Part shown: positions 1 through 13,700 of the stretch, piece by piece | Layout of the letters: each line of letters starts with the position of its first letter | Position numbering within the stretch: position 1 is the first letter of the stretch | Origin: Mytilus edulis | Taxonomy: Eukaryota; Mollusca; Bivalvia; Mytilida; Mytilidae | NCBI RefSeq assembly: GCF_963676685.1 | Contig: NC_092351.1 | Coordinates: 37,376,733 to 37,440,732, forward strand | DNA length: 64,000 nucleotides | Direction: 5' to 3' | Position numbers and translations under genes: made by a program | The notes under the pieces: model-generated | The model's database searches: none | Told to the model about the DNA's origin: nothing | The model's input: only the letters and a program-made list of their open reading frames with translations

Positions 1-49
1 ATTCTATTCTCTTCTGGTATATTTGTTACTACACCTCCAGCTTTATCAA
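1..49 (-). CDS. Gene A exon 4, cut by window edge
   Basis: It follows acceptor GTTTTAG and starts in phase 1, completing a TTT codon: FDKAGG, then a stretch ending IPEENRI. Gene B exon 4 reads FDKAGDTT and IPQSERI, confirming the pairing. The donor is outside the window. Confidence 0.75.
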
Positions 50-2754
50 CTAAAACGAAAGTCTTAATCGTCATGCATCGCCATTTAGACAGAATATCAA
101 ATAATTCAACAAAACTTTAAAAAATGATTTACAGCAGTTACTGTTATGTTGGGAAACGCGAACAGGTCCCCATATGTTGGTTTCGTTAACCCAATACTCG
201 GTTAAATGAGCATATTCTTTTAGACTGACGAATATTCTTCCGAGTTCAATCATACAATACAGTGTAACCACATATTCTCCCAAAAAGCAAACATACAAAA
301 ATCAAAACAACACACAAAAAACTAAACCGAACTTAGCACATAACACTAACATTTATCATAATAACAACATACATGTAACCACCCCTCAAGAAAACGAACC
401 TATAACACATTTTTGTAATATCCTATAAATAATCAAAATAATAAAACAAGACACTTCCTAATTTCATAGAACACGTTAAACAATATGTAACTTGGACACT
501 GCTTTCATTCCTCTTGTTTACGGGTAAATAACAAAACAAGAACACGCCAAAATCGCGTAGAACACCTTAAGCAATAGGTGACATGGACACAGCTTTTGTG
601 CATCTTGTTATACGGAAAAGTTTTTAACTTAAACACTGCTGTCATTCATCTTGTTGAATAGTCGTCAACAGACTTTGTATCAAAACAGGACACAAAATTA
701 CATGTACACATAATTGAACACTGATACTGGTGCCCGAGTAATCCAGTAGTTAAATTTAAAAGACACGCATCATCACTCTATGGATGCATTAGTACTCAGG
801 TAAATTGTATAAATTGGGGAATGTAAATGGAGAATATGTCAAAGAAACAACCCGACCAAATACAGTGTCGCAGAAACATATACTCTACCTCAATGACAAA
901 ACAGATATATATGTTTTCGTAATACCAGAAGTCAGGTAATGGTCATACTTACATGTCAAAGAATTCTGTCCCATCAGTCTAAACTCGTTTTCCTTGCCAG
1001 TTGGTCGCCATACTTGTAATTCTACTTCTCCTGGGCCACCAGCTGTAGCACGCCATCTTCTTATAGTACCACAACAGTCGAACGTAAACTTACTATCGGT
1101 AGCAATTACTCCATAGTCTTTAATATAAACATAGTTTTTTTTTGTATATGTTAGAATTCCCTGATGGATATTAAATGATTATTATAAATACTCCATCGAG
1201 CTTAGTCGATTCTTAAATTGACGGGTGGTACAAATGTAGCTGCAATGAAAAAAATTGAGTCGACTGCAATGGTCACACGTTCTACCTGGATGGAAAATTT
1301 CGAAAATTTGACCTATTTAGTCAAACGAATATTTCTTTTGTTTATATTGTTGTTATAATAATTTGAAAATATAGTTAAATTGTTCTTGTCAAACATTCAT
1401 TTTAATAGCTTAATGTGTTTTAGGAAGTTAAATGGAAGTGCATTCTTTTAAAGAGTTTTTAGATTATACACAAAATACATATTATGATAGAACGAACAAA
1501 ACGAAATAATGGAAATACCAATATTTAAACTTTTTTCAATATCTCGCACTAAACATTTTTTTGTGAAATATGAATTGCTGTAAAAAAAAAAAGAGGAGAA
1601 TGATACCAAAGAGATACTCAAACTCGTAAATTCAAAACAAATCCAAAAACTTAAAAGTCAAGGAAACCGAGGAGTTGAAACCATTGGTTCTTAAAAGAGG
1701 GACGAAATATACCAAAGGGACAGTCAAACTCATAGATAGAAAATAAACTGACAACGCCATGGCTAAAAAGGAAAAGACAAACAGACAAATAGTAGTACAG
1801 AAGACACAACATAGAAAACTAAAGACTATAAGCAACACGAACACCAGCAAAAACTGGGGGCGATCTCAGGTGATCCGGAAGGATAAGCAGATGCTGCTCC
1901 ACATGTGGCACCCGTCGTGTTGCTTATGTTATTACAAATCCGGTAAATAGTATAATTAGGTATTATTTGTAAAATTTTAAATAATAAGACTAACTTGATA
2001 ATTGGTTGTCAATATCTTTTCCGTTTCCATGGTCATTGTGTCCTTGTTTCACACCATCACAAGCATTTACTGAAAATGATAAGTCTGTCTAATTGAGAAA
2101 GTCAGGAAAGTAGGATGTAAGAATTTTACATGATTAGTAACTAAAACTATCAAGTTGAACACATAATAATATATGTTAAAAAAAGCTTATGAGACTATAT
2201 GACAGCTTCTTATATAACCAGAGTAATGCCGGGTTTTCAGGGGAGATAATTAGTCCAGCCCTGGTCTCAGTGACTTATTTTCATTTTTTATTTTTTTAGG
2301 CCAGGGATGGACTAGGGAGATAATGCATTTCTGTTTTGTTTTTTTCAGGAGAAATAATAAGCTGTTTTGGTATGAGGTTGTAAGCAAATTTGAGATCTGT
2401 CTCAAGATGATTATAAGTCGAGAAGCGCCAGTCAACGTTTCTGAAGAACATCGAACGATATTAGCGTAAGAAAGACCCAATGTATAAATAAGAAGATAAA
2501 ATCTTTCCGCTGGCTTCAACTGCAATATTTTTGGATTAGCCATTACCTTATTGATTTTATCGGCTGCTTTCCAAGGGAAAATTTGTTAATGTGTCAGTCC
2601 AAATTCCGTTCAAAATACAACAAACTAATTTAAATCAATTATAGAAAATAAAAAAATGCTAATTATAGTGAAATGATTTCAATAAAATGTATCAGTTCTT
2701 ACCATGTTTAAATCCTAAGATTGAAATCACTACCAAAATGAGAGGTTGCATCAT
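1..2754 (-). CDS. Gene A: secreted or membrane protein, paralog of gene B (5' part only)
   Basis: Four exons are visible in transcription order: 2703-2754, 1995-2069, 953-1117 and 1-49, the last running off the left edge. Spliced phases are consistent (1, 1, 1). The product starts with a signal peptide, continues with a short Cys/Gly/His-rich segment and then the N-terminal domain seen in gene B (CCGTIRRWRA, QVWRP and MGQN motifs, then FDKAGG). Exons 2 and 3 have exactly the lengths of gene B exons 2 and 3, so the two genes are tandem paralogs in the same orientation; gene B ends about 4.7 kb upstream of this start. The cadherin-like and membrane parts, if present, lie outside the window. The domain is not one I can name; the function is unknown. 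Confidence 0.8.
953..1117 (-). CDS. Gene A exon 3, core of the N-terminal domain
   Basis: 165 bp, phase 1 to 1, acceptor ATTAAAG (weak pyrimidine tract), donor GTAAGT. It encodes CCGTIRRWRATAGGPGEVEL and a following QVWRP and LMGQN. Gene B exon 3 has the same length and keeps the double Cys, GTI, RW, GPGEV, QVWR and GQN positions. Confidence 0.85.
1636..1935 (-). repeat. SINE-like interspersed repeat in gene A intron 2
   Basis: Reverse-orientation copy of the family that also occurs at 19648, 26593, 40381, 50640, 57598 and 62335 (GCAACACGACGGGTGCC at one end, TTTGACTGTCCCT near the other). Short open frames here are shadows of the repeat. Confidence 0.7.
1995..2069 (-). CDS. Gene A exon 2
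   Basis: 75 bp between acceptor TTTTCAG and donor GTTAGT, phase 1 to 1. It encodes VNACDGVKQGHNDHGNGKDI and a few more residues. Gene B exon 2 is also 75 bp and aligns (Cys, then Gly, His-Gly, then D-x-x-L). Confidence 0.75.
2703..2754 (-). CDS. Gene A exon 1, signal peptide
   Basis: Two ATG codons in a row (2754-2752 and 2751-2749) open a 17-codon hydrophobic leader, MMQPLILVVISILGFKH, followed by donor G|GTAAGA at 2702. The exon ends in phase 1, as gene B exon 1 does. Which ATG is used cannot be decided from the sequence. Confidence 0.75.
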
Positions 2755-5700
2755 TAACAACTGTTCGGATACACTAATAATTGCACTGTGACGCCTAACT
2801 GATGGAAGGGCAGATATTTGTTAGTCCATGGCTACCACTATGGTTACAGTACATAAAATCAGTTTAATACTGCTCTTAGTATTATATCTTTACCTGTGAA
2901 ATATTAAAAGATGAGACGAAATTTTACAGCTGTCCAGGGGTGTCCATAAAAATCAAATTAAGCCAATAACCGAGAATAAGGATTACCACTATGAAAAAAT
3001 ATTATGAATAAAGATTTACGCCAGTTACCTAACAATACACCAAAACAAAAGAAAGAGGCATATGAAGTTCAATATACGAGTAAAATAATATATATCATAA
3101 TGATGTAAAAATATGGAGATTCGGTATGAACGTCAACTGCGACACCTATTCCATAAAGACAAAAAGAGACAAGGTGTACTCAATTACTGTAACAGATGAC
3201 TACAGCCTTCAACAATAAGCAAAACCCATACCGCATTTTATGCTGTAAAATTTAATAGGGTAAAAATATGTGAAATAATTCAATAGAGAAAAGAAATGGT
3301 CTGATTTAAGCGTTTTAAATGAAATGAAAAATAGACAGTAACCATCAAATACCACTTAATTACATGCCACATCATAGGCGGATCCAGTTGGGCTATGGAC
3401 CCGCCCCCCTTTCGTAGGAACAAATTGGTTGCTTATATAGGGAATCACTGAAGCGTGAAGACGTCACGAGCAGTCCAGGCAAAATATTTTAGGCTGCAAA
3501 CAAGTTGTATATGGATTCAAAGGGAGAATATAGCATCTTTGCCAATAACACACAATTCCTCAATAGAGTAAATGTAATATGAAACAGAGTAGAGCAAGGA
3601 CACTATAGGTTATTGACTTCGGAAAGACAACTCTCCATTCAAATTACAATTGGTAAAAAGTAAACCATTTTAATGTTGTGTTTCTGTTGTGTCGTTGTTC
3701 TCCTTTTATATTTGATGCGTTTCCCTCAGTTTTAGTTTGTAACCCGGATTTATTTTTTTCTCAATCGATTTATGAGTTTCGAACAGTGTAGAATGATGAG
3801 GTATTTTTTTGGTTAACAGTTCCAACAGTATAAAATTAAAAAAAAATGATGGCCATCACTTAAGTTTTCTGTGTGGTGTTTAATAGCCATAGTGTTGTAT
3901 GTTCTCGACTTATGTTTTTGCACCCTTTAATTATATGGTTCCATTTGTTTACACATCTCGAGGAAGCATTTCATACTTATGCATTTAGTTTTATATTAAG
4001 TCATTTATCATTACAGATATATAGTAATGTATGTATGTTCGTCCGTCTTTACATTGACTTGATTTTAATTAAATATTTTAGAAATATTCCGTACTAGTAT
4101 ACTATATGACATTGTACCTTCTACTTTACTTTTCATCTGGATAATTTCCATCAATATATAAAGACAACAATGGTTTACCGCTTTTCAAAAGTCATAAATC
4201 GATTGAGAGAAAACAAATCCGGGTTACAAACAAAAACCTGAGGCATAAAACATAAACTATAAGAGGAAAACAACGAAACAACAGAAACACTGATGAAGTG
4301 CCACTAAAAAAAGAACAAACAACAAAGCAACATACATAGAAACGAACTATTAGAAAACAACTGCCATATTCCTGACTTGGTACAGGACATTTTAAGAACA
4401 ATGGTGGGTTGAACCTGGTTTTGTGGCTATCCGAACATTACAAATATTATTGGAAAACACGGACTCAACTAGATCTACAAAAAAATCTTCAATCTATTCG
4501 ATCACAGACTTATATTTGCAGAATCTTACCAGATGCAATTGTGAACCGTTAAATCTGTATTTTGTTACATACACAAATGTTTAATTTGAGGGGTTACCCA
4601 TGGATCTACAAATATAGGGAGGGGGTATAAATTCGAGAGCTCTCATCACATATTTATAGTACGGTAAATGTTGACACGTCTGTGTAATACTAATATTTTC
4701 CCACCATGTATAGCAAGGTTTGTCTTTGTGTTATCCGCTTTTTCTGAAACTTGTTCAAACATTTTGATAAATTTACAAGTTTATATATATCAAATTATGT
4801 GTTTTTTATTTTCATATTATTCAAATAAAGAGTCAACCCTCCAGAAAGATATTCCAATATAATTCTTAAATCTTTAAATTTGTCAATAACTCTCAAAAGA
4901 AATTTGTTTATTTGTCAAGCTTAAATTAATGTATGCGCTGTTATTGTTCATTTCATTGCTCTCCACATTCATCACAACAGATATAATGTCGTATATATTG
5001 TTATTAATATTTCCCCTAGCAGAGTCGGGAAAGCTTCACAGTTTTGTCTTCATTATCCAATGTTATTCATAGCTTTTAAATTACTTATATAAACTTTAAG
5101 AACTAAAATGTAGTCATCATTTTATTCACGGCATATTTTTCACTTATACCATATGAAATTTGTTTTGTTTGTCATAAATGGAATTGTCTCCATGACCTCG
5201 ATTGGAGTTAAAATAAACTATTGTGTAAAAGTAATTTTTTTATTAGGATGAGGAGTTTTTTTTTATTGATATTAATCTTACAAAGTCTGAATCTACTGAC
5301 CCAATGTAACGTATATACCTATTGGTTTTTAAACAGTAAACGATATAAATTGATGTTAACAAACTATTGATAGCTGTATCTCGACTTTTTGTTATATCAT
5401 CGACACTTTTTATTCACTTTTCATCGTTATGTATCATTTTGAAAATAAATCTCACGTCAATTAAAAGCAATGAAATGCACAAACACCAATTCATTGAAGG
5501 ATAACTGGAAGCGCGCCAACCTCCAATAATGTAGGACGTCTGAGCATGTCAGCTCCACATTTAGCCAAAATATGCACTTACGGTATCTTTTCTGAAAACC
5601 AACTAAGGATTTATTTGATGTATCCACTGTTGTGATTCCCAGCGGCATGTGTCGTTTTTATTGTTGTTTTGTATCACCTCAAATTAATGTTTGTGATTGT

Positions 5701-7454
5701 TTATATATATAATAAACTGAGGTTTTATTTTCATTGCATAGCTTTTGGACTTCCTATGAAACTTAAATATTTCTATCAATGAGGACTTTAACTGGAACAA
5801 GTGCTAATTCAAATCAAAGACAGAAAGCTAAAACAATTTAACACTCTTTGACGTTTTAAATATTTTATATGAAGACAAATAGAAAGCATCACATTCAATA
5901 TCACAGATATACACAAACTAAACATACATTGTATGTTGGAAATACTGTACATACAACATCTTATCTGAAAACAAACTGTAAGTATATAACTTCACACGTA
6001 TATCACAGGCACAATATGTCAACTAAAGAGTAGACCTCGGTTATGGGAGATAACTCTTACAATCAATGATGCGTTTGAAATTAGTATTTTCATGATCGCA
6101 TTTTAAGAACTCCTGTGACACAGAATTTAATTAATCTTTGTTACTTTGAACCTTTACTACACACATGAATTCTATGCACTACAAGCGCACAGGTGATTTT
6201 TAAGAGTTACGACCCTTAACAGGGCACTATATCCTTACAATCTTGCCCAACCTTTTAATTGTATATTTACTCGTATGTAGTCCTTTTGTAAATAAAAAAA
6301 ATAGTTTTAATTTATAAACAAGAGTAACAGTTTAAGCACCATTTTAACAAACACAGCCCCCTAACTAATGATTTTTGAGAATAATATCATAATAACACGA
6401 TGGAAAACTGACTCGAATTACTTCAAATCATGAAAAGAAAACACTCAATAAATAATATGAAAAATAATAAAGTTATGTTTTGCTTGAAAGACAAAAGATA
6501 TACATGAATGATAAACAACTTACGAATAGAAATACATTGTTAATAACTAAATTGGTTTTCAGTGACTAATGTCGTATATCCTCGATGATTATTAATTTGT
6601 TCTTCACTTGCATAGTTTCCTCTTTGAACGTCATTTTATTCCTAATAGACTATGGATGTAAAAATTGTATCGGTTCGATACGAGAGAAATTAAACCGTAA
6701 CAAAAATTGTTTTGGCATCTGTTCAATAAGCAGTCTGTACGCCGTAACACAATTTGGGCTTGGTAGGCTGTGCAATACTAATTTAAAAGCTGAACCGACA
6801 ATTTGTTTACATCGGAGGCCAATTTCTGTTGCAAAGTCACGAGCTCTCCTATATTTTCACAAAGTTCTCCATTTGATACCCGTTTTTGTGAGTTTCGAAA
6901 TTGGTCCGATGCTTCTGGTACAACTCAAAAGTTATATTGAAACAGGAACATATATATTGATATCCTGTTCCCAGATTGAAATAATAATCGAATTGTTCAG
7001 TTTTTAGTGATTTTGAAAATTTTGAAGTAATGATCGATTTCTGTTAAGTTTCATTCTTGTATCATTTTTTGTTGAGAATCAACTTAAGCATCTCATTATT
7101 CGTTACTCTACTACATCGTAACATGGCCATGCACCTTGATACTCGTTGAACATTCTGTCGTTACATGAGAAAGAAGCATTATTTTACTCAATTGCTATAC
7201 TTCTTTATAATCAATAACTAATGTTTACACTTCTGTAAATAAAATTCAATCTCAAATACAATTTGAAAAGCCAAAAAATAATATAAATTCAAACGATGTC
7301 ATCCAAACAAAGAACAAATAAATTAAGAAAAGGTGATGCTATTTTCCTTCTTAATAGTGAAAATCAAATTACGATTTATCATTCATGAGTTTCACCAAAT
7401 GAATATTTTAGTATTAAAAACAATCCAATAGAAATATGTATGTATATATTTTTC
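2755..7454. other. Intergenic stretch between gene B and gene A
   Basis: I see no exon with splice support here. It contains repeat copies (about 3600-3850 and 4162-4440, the family beginning near AAGGCAACAGTAGTATACCG) and otherwise AT-rich unique-looking DNA. The promoter of gene A should lie just above 2754, but I cannot point to a core element. A 140-codon open frame at 6585-7007 has no recognisable protein character. Confidence 0.5.
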
Positions 7455-7774
7455 TTAATATTTAGATTTGGAATATTTCGATTTTGTTGTATCTGGTTTT
7501 GATTTTGTGCCGTCCTGTTTCGCAACATCATTCGGTGTTGTGCCATTGTTACTTGTTACATCCGGTTTGTTTTCAGTTTTATTTATGTCATCTATTTTTG
7601 TCTCAGTTTTAAGACCATCCGAACTTTCGACATCCTTTGGGTTTTTCCTCATTGGCATAGTTCTATGATGTTTATGTAGCCATCCGTTCTTATGGAAGAT
7701 GAAAATAAGGGCTGCAAGTAAAATAATCAATCCTGCTACAATTAAAACAGCAACAAGCCAATCCCATTCGAAAT
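7455..7774 (-). CDS. Gene B exon 9, membrane span and cytoplasmic tail
   Basis: 320 bp including the TAA stop at 7455-7457; acceptor follows a long pyrimidine run (TTTTTTTTACAG), phase 1. Encodes DFEWDW, a 21-residue hydrophobic span (LVAVLIVAGLIILLAALIFI), then HKNGWLHKHHR and a polar tail ending KSKYSKSKY. The basic residues right after the span support an outside-to-inside orientation. Confidence 0.9.
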
Positions 7775-10700
7775 CTGTAAAAAAAAAAACCATAAGTACA
7801 TAAATTCATAGATACTTCTTTATTGTCCTTAATGGTATAATTATAACATACAAATTCTTTTGTCATTACCATCATCATCGTCATAATTGAGAGGGGGCAG
7901 GACCCGTTTTTCGGGACGTCGGGATCGGGTGTTTTTAAGCTCGGGAATTCGGGATTGATCCTTTCGAGATCCGGGAATTCTTTTTACGAATTTCGGGATG
8001 TCGGGATTTAAATTTCTTTAAATTCGGGACCTCAGGATTTCATGTTTTTAAGCCATTGATTTCGGGATCAGGACCCCCCCCCCCCCCTTTCCATCAGGCG
8101 TGGTTGGAGGTATTGTTGCTGAGTACATAAAATAGACACATCTTCATTGTCTTTAATGGTATATTAGTCATAACATACAAATGTTTACTCGTTTGAAATG
8201 ATTCACATTTTGTCATATCGGGGACGTTACTGTACGGGCTCTGCTCATTGTTACAGGCCGCAAATTCACGTTCCTTGAATAGTCGTCTCATGACAATCAT
8301 ACCACATATCCTTATTGTTTTATTTTAATATTTCTTAATGTTTCTTTAATCTACATTGGCTAGAGGTATAAAGGGGGGGGGGGGGGGGGGTGATATATCA
8401 CAAAACATGTTTAACCCTGGTTCGTAATTGCGTCAGGAGCATCTGGCCTTTGTTAGTCTTGTCCGGTTTTTTTTTAAATTTTAGTTCATTTATATATGTT
8501 TTTGAGTTTAATGTGAATTCCATTTTCACTGAACTAGAACGCAATTTAATTTAGGGGTCATCTGAAGACCACCTTCTTGCTGCATTGCACACCCATTGTT
8601 GACCTTCGGCTGTTGTTCACTCTTTGGTCTGGTTGTTGTCTCTTTGACTTATTCCAATTCTCCATTCTCAATAAAAAATAAAAATCTATGAAAATGAACT
8701 TTGAACTTGCCTTAATTGTCGCTGTTCATATGTACATTTCGGTATTTGATGTGTAAACAAGAACTTTTAGCAAATGAATAAATCATCACATAAAAAGAAA
8801 TCATAAAAGACTCTCTCGTCTACACCACAATAAGATAAAAAAAATCTCCTTTTTTATATACAGCTTATTCCTTTACGATCATAGACTGTTGTCTATTATT
8901 TCCCGCATGTAACTTTTAGATATTTCTTTATTAACAATACATATTGCGTGCTTTGAATACGAGATATGAAAATGCGTCTAGTTATCTGGGTACCGTCTCA
9001 TGTATTAAGTCGTAACCAAATTGAGACAGCCTTGAATGTTTTCTGCTCTTTAATCGGGTTGTTGTCTCTTTGATATGTGTGAGACTTTTTCGTGAATGTT
9101 CCTAACCAAAGCAGAATGAAAATGTTAAAGCTTTGTTGCCAATAGACAACAAGCGATACCAAGGACGGTCAACTATTGAATATGTAAGCCTCACTTTGAC
9201 AATACAAATGTTGCCGCCAATAAAAAAAGGTCTACCACTAATAATAACATACCTTGTAGAGTGCCTGACGCAGGTGCAGCAGTACCACTGACAGCGCTAT
9301 TGTCATCACCATCATCATCATCATAATTATAATAATCATCGGGAGTTGTTGTAGGCACTGTTGGTGCTTTAGTTACTACTGAAGGTGCGTCTGTCTACAG
9401 GTAGAAAGTAGGGAACTCATATAAACTTACGAGTTTGAATTATATAGGATTATTGCAAAAATTCCCTCAATATCGTTTACCATTTTAAAAAATATTATCA
9501 AATATTTCAGCAATATTTTTTAAAATACTTTTGTCAAATTCTCTATTGGGTACCAAACATAACAAGAAAGTATAGAATATAAAATGAAATTGAAGTGGTA
9601 TGGATGCCACCGGCTGTTCCTGGCTAGTGGTAGTTGGTTAAACTTTGGTCTCGCTTAGTGAAAATGGATAGGAGAATATCGCTACTTACCTTTGATACAT
9701 GTATAAAATCCGCCATAAACGATTGTAGCTATTCAAACTTATTCTCTTTTAAAAAAGTACTGAATCTTTTAGGACCAGTTATAATGCTCAGAGAATTTAA
9801 AGAAAATTCTCAAGATGCAATTTTTAATTCAGTAGAAAAAACTCTACTTTTAGGAAAATTAGATATGTGTATAACGGAATACTAGCCGTAAAAAATAACG
9901 AAAAATATTGCTTTTATATTTAAAAAAACTAAAACGTACATGAAATATGTTTTATACTATATAATAGTTATAGATATTCTATGGTCTATGTGTAAACTCG
10001 TGATTCGATCTTTGATGAACAGGTTTCAAATTTGTAATCATTTTACACCTCTAATACAATATTTCAAAAGAATAATACTGACTGAGTTCTCCGAGCCTTA
10101 GCACGGTCCAATGTGTTACATTTACTCTATTTATATTGAGTAAGTAGGGTAGCACTTAGGCTGACAACACTGTGTATCGATTGTAGAATGCATTCACTCT
10201 GTACGTTAAACATCCATTCGATATGTAGGTAACCACTTGATGAGGGGGAGGACAGGGGTAAGGGAGACAGGGAGAAAGGGGGTAGGAGAAAGGAGAAAGA
10301 GGGTGGGAGAAAGGAGAAAGGGGATAGGAGTAAGGAGAGGAAGGCTGGGAGAAAGGAGAAAAAGTTAGAGAAAGGAGAAAAAATAAAGTATCTCTCCTTT
10401 TAAATTTTTTTCTAATATTTCAAGAAAAAATATCTCAAAAGGAGATGTTTTATTCTAATGGGAGAAAGGAGAACGGGGGTAGGAGAAAGGAGAAGAGGGA
10501 TGGGAGAAGGGAGAAGGGTACCCCCATGTCCTCCCCCTCCTTGATACAGATTGTCAATCATAACTATTGAGCTTTATTAAATTTTATTACAAGTCGTATG
10601 AAACAGAAATCAGTCATTTGTTTGATAGGGGAATGACACTGGCGTTTCATTTCCAAAATGCTTAATTTGTTATTGTTTTACCCTCTTTTTCCATTTTAAC

Positions 10701-13700
10701 CCACTTTATGACCCCCTTATCCCACATCTAAAAATGTGTTTCCCCTCAATTGCATTATTCTCTGAAGACGAGACACATGACTTACAGGAGAATCATCTTT
10801 GATTTCTACAGTCAGTTCGTCAATCTTGTTTTTACCACATGTATCCTTTACTTCTATCTTCAGTACATGACTTCCCACAGGAGCGTGCTTCACCATTAAA
10901 ACCATACCTGTGTAATGTAAAAAGTATTTCAAGGTGCGACAGCAGTTAGGGCCAAAGTGTGAGAAAAAACAACAACATATCGTTTCTACGACGTAGCGAC
11001 ATACTTGATAACTGTAAATTCGACCATTTCCTAGGTAAATCTTGTTAAAAATGTGAATAACTTTTCAGAATTTCAATGGGTTGAATTGCTGTCCAATTGA
11101 CATATACCAAACACCCCTTTTATGAAAAATGAAAAAATATGGTAGGATATCTAATTGGCATCCATGGCATGCAATTACAGATGACAGTTTTGTTATCTGA
11201 ATGTGGTGGTTTATATAAGGAACACATTATGTTGCCAGAAACATACAATAAACGCTTGAATCTTCCTGTAATCCCTTGGTTGTCCTTTGTTGCTGTTTTT
11301 TCATTCATTATTTGGAAAAAAGTTATGCCGTTTGTTTTCTCATTTGAATTGTTTTACATTTGACATTTCGGACCTTTAATAGCTGACTATGCGGTATGGG
11401 CTTTGTCGTACGATGACCTATAATTGTTACTTTTTCAGTTGCATTTGGCCTTTTGCAGAGAGTTGTCTGATAAGCAATCATACTGCATCTTTATTTTAAA
11501 ATAAAAAGATGCACGGAAATTATGCCTTTTTCTTTTACTTACTTGTATTTTTTCTTATTTGAAAGTATGCATTCACTGCTTCTAGATGAACCAATAATGT
11601 AGGAATGTCCTGTTTGTCAGGATCCGTGCCTTGTACGTCGTAAACATTCATTGGGTCAGTCATACTGTCAACTTCAGCTTTTGTAATGACTTTGGTGAAT
11701 GGTAAATTCTTAAAACTTGGTGCCACACCTTTATCAAATATAAAATAAATGCATTGAGTTCTATTAGAAAAGGAAAATATTACTTAGTATTTCAAAAATT
11801 TGGTACTTCCGAAGAGTTTTATGGTTTTGAATTTTATCAGGAACGCTTCAATCATTGATTTTGAAAGCTATGATTGTATGACGTGTGGATGGAGTTCGCA
11901 TGATAGAGAATTATCGATAATAGGTGCAAACCAAAGAGAAAAAAATGTAAAGACGAGAGAAAAATAGTAAATAAAATATTTGACGAACCGTTGAATTACA
12001 ACATTTTTTACAATAAGTTGACGCTTTTAAAAACGAAACATAAAGTTTATAATTCAGTTATTTGATAATTTTCGATATATGATCAGTTATTACTAGTTGA
12101 AAGCAGCGTTCTCCAACTTTTACAGTTTTCGCTTTTCCGAACTTGTTGACTCGAGGTGAAAATCCACATATCGAACATGTTTTTAATCCATCGTGAAATT
12201 GAAAAAAAATATCTAAGTAATAACATAAGAGCGGGTGTACCTCAAACAGAAATGTCGATACAAAAAAAAGAGTAAAATATCAACAAATGAGGGTATTAAC
12301 GGGGTTTTCAGAAAAGAGAATAAGCAAAAAAAATGTAAAAAAATAAAATAAGATATAGAGAAAATTTGCCTAAAAAATAAGGAATAGAGAAAAATTGTTT
12401 GCTAAAATATAAAGAAAGAATAAATAATGATGGGGCAAATAAATACAAAAAAGGCTTAGAAAATTAAAGAATACAGAAATTTAGACCCCACCCAGACCCT
12501 CTTAAATTAGAGAAGCCATTTAGTTTTTATTTAAATTAGGAGAAATAGTAGCATTTACATACTGTTTTCACCCATTGCTTCAACTGCGTATATTCTTTTT
12601 TCTTTGACTTTATTTTTAGACCAGTCAATATCTTGTCCTTCAACTGGAACCGGCATATTTTCTATTATATGATGATCTTTGCTGCCTACATTTTCTTCGT
12701 GCACAATGAAAGCTTCTGTTACTGTATACCTAAAAATGAGATGATATAATGGAATTTGATGCGATTGTCATACAAGTGAGAGGTTTAGTTAGCTATTAAA
12801 CAAGGTTCGATCCACCATTTTCTACATAACAAAATGTCTGTACCAAGTCAGGAATATGACAGTTGTTATATATATTTCGTTTGATGTGGTTGAAATTTTG
12901 ATTTTGCCATTTGATGAGGGACTTTCCTTTTTGAGTTTTCCTCGGAGTTCAGTTTTTATAAATTTTATTTTAGGCAAAGGTGTGTTTAAAAAAGACATTG
13001 GAGAAATAAAACCTGTTACTAGTATGTTTATTCATCATGGTTCTACGATTGAGTTGTTCATAGAGCATTTCCTTTTTTTCACATCTCGTGACAATTGAAA
13101 TATTAATTTGAAATCTGCAACTATAATAAGGTCGTGTGGGAATATTTCATCATCACAGAATCAGTTCAGAATTTTACTGAAATTAACAAATTTCGAAGCA
13201 GAAACGCAGAAACTCAGAAACGCATGCAGTTGTTTCTTGATACTATCAATTTACATTTATAAAAAAAAGAAAGAAAAAAAGGATTTACCGTAAATTTATC
13301 CATTGTGCTACAAGAAAAGTAGGAACGAAGTTCCATTATTTATTTTCATTTTCTGAAAATATTGTATGTGATCGACCCGTGTGTTATCCTTACAAAACAA
13401 TAGACTTTTAAACAGTCTTTTGCTTTGAAAACAGGCACGGCGATCTATGCTTTTATTATAAATCTTAAGATAGCACGTGTGTAAGTACTATATTTTGACA
13501 AATTTCTAAACTTTCCGTCATTCTTTTTTTATACTCTCGTAATTCCTTGATCGGAATGTTTATTTCTTTTTTTCGTATTGATTTTGATTTTTTCTTTCTC
13601 TGTGCTGATTCATTGGATGGCATTTTGGTGAAAGAAAACATTTGATATACAATATTTATGAAGTAGATCAGATTAATTCTATACTTTAAGAGCCGTGGTG

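Noticed and set aside
71..298. 75-codon minus-strand frame between gene A exons 3 and 4, with some protein-like composition
   Set aside because: No convincing acceptor, and gene B has no counterpart exon; exon 3 to exon 4 already joins in phase without it.
6585..7007. 140-codon plus-strand open frame, the second longest in the window
   Set aside because: No recognisable motif, no splice support, odd composition; length is compatible with chance or a decayed repeat.
9634..9885. 83-codon plus-strand frame
   Set aside because: No family, no splice signals, lies in an intron of gene B on the opposite strand.
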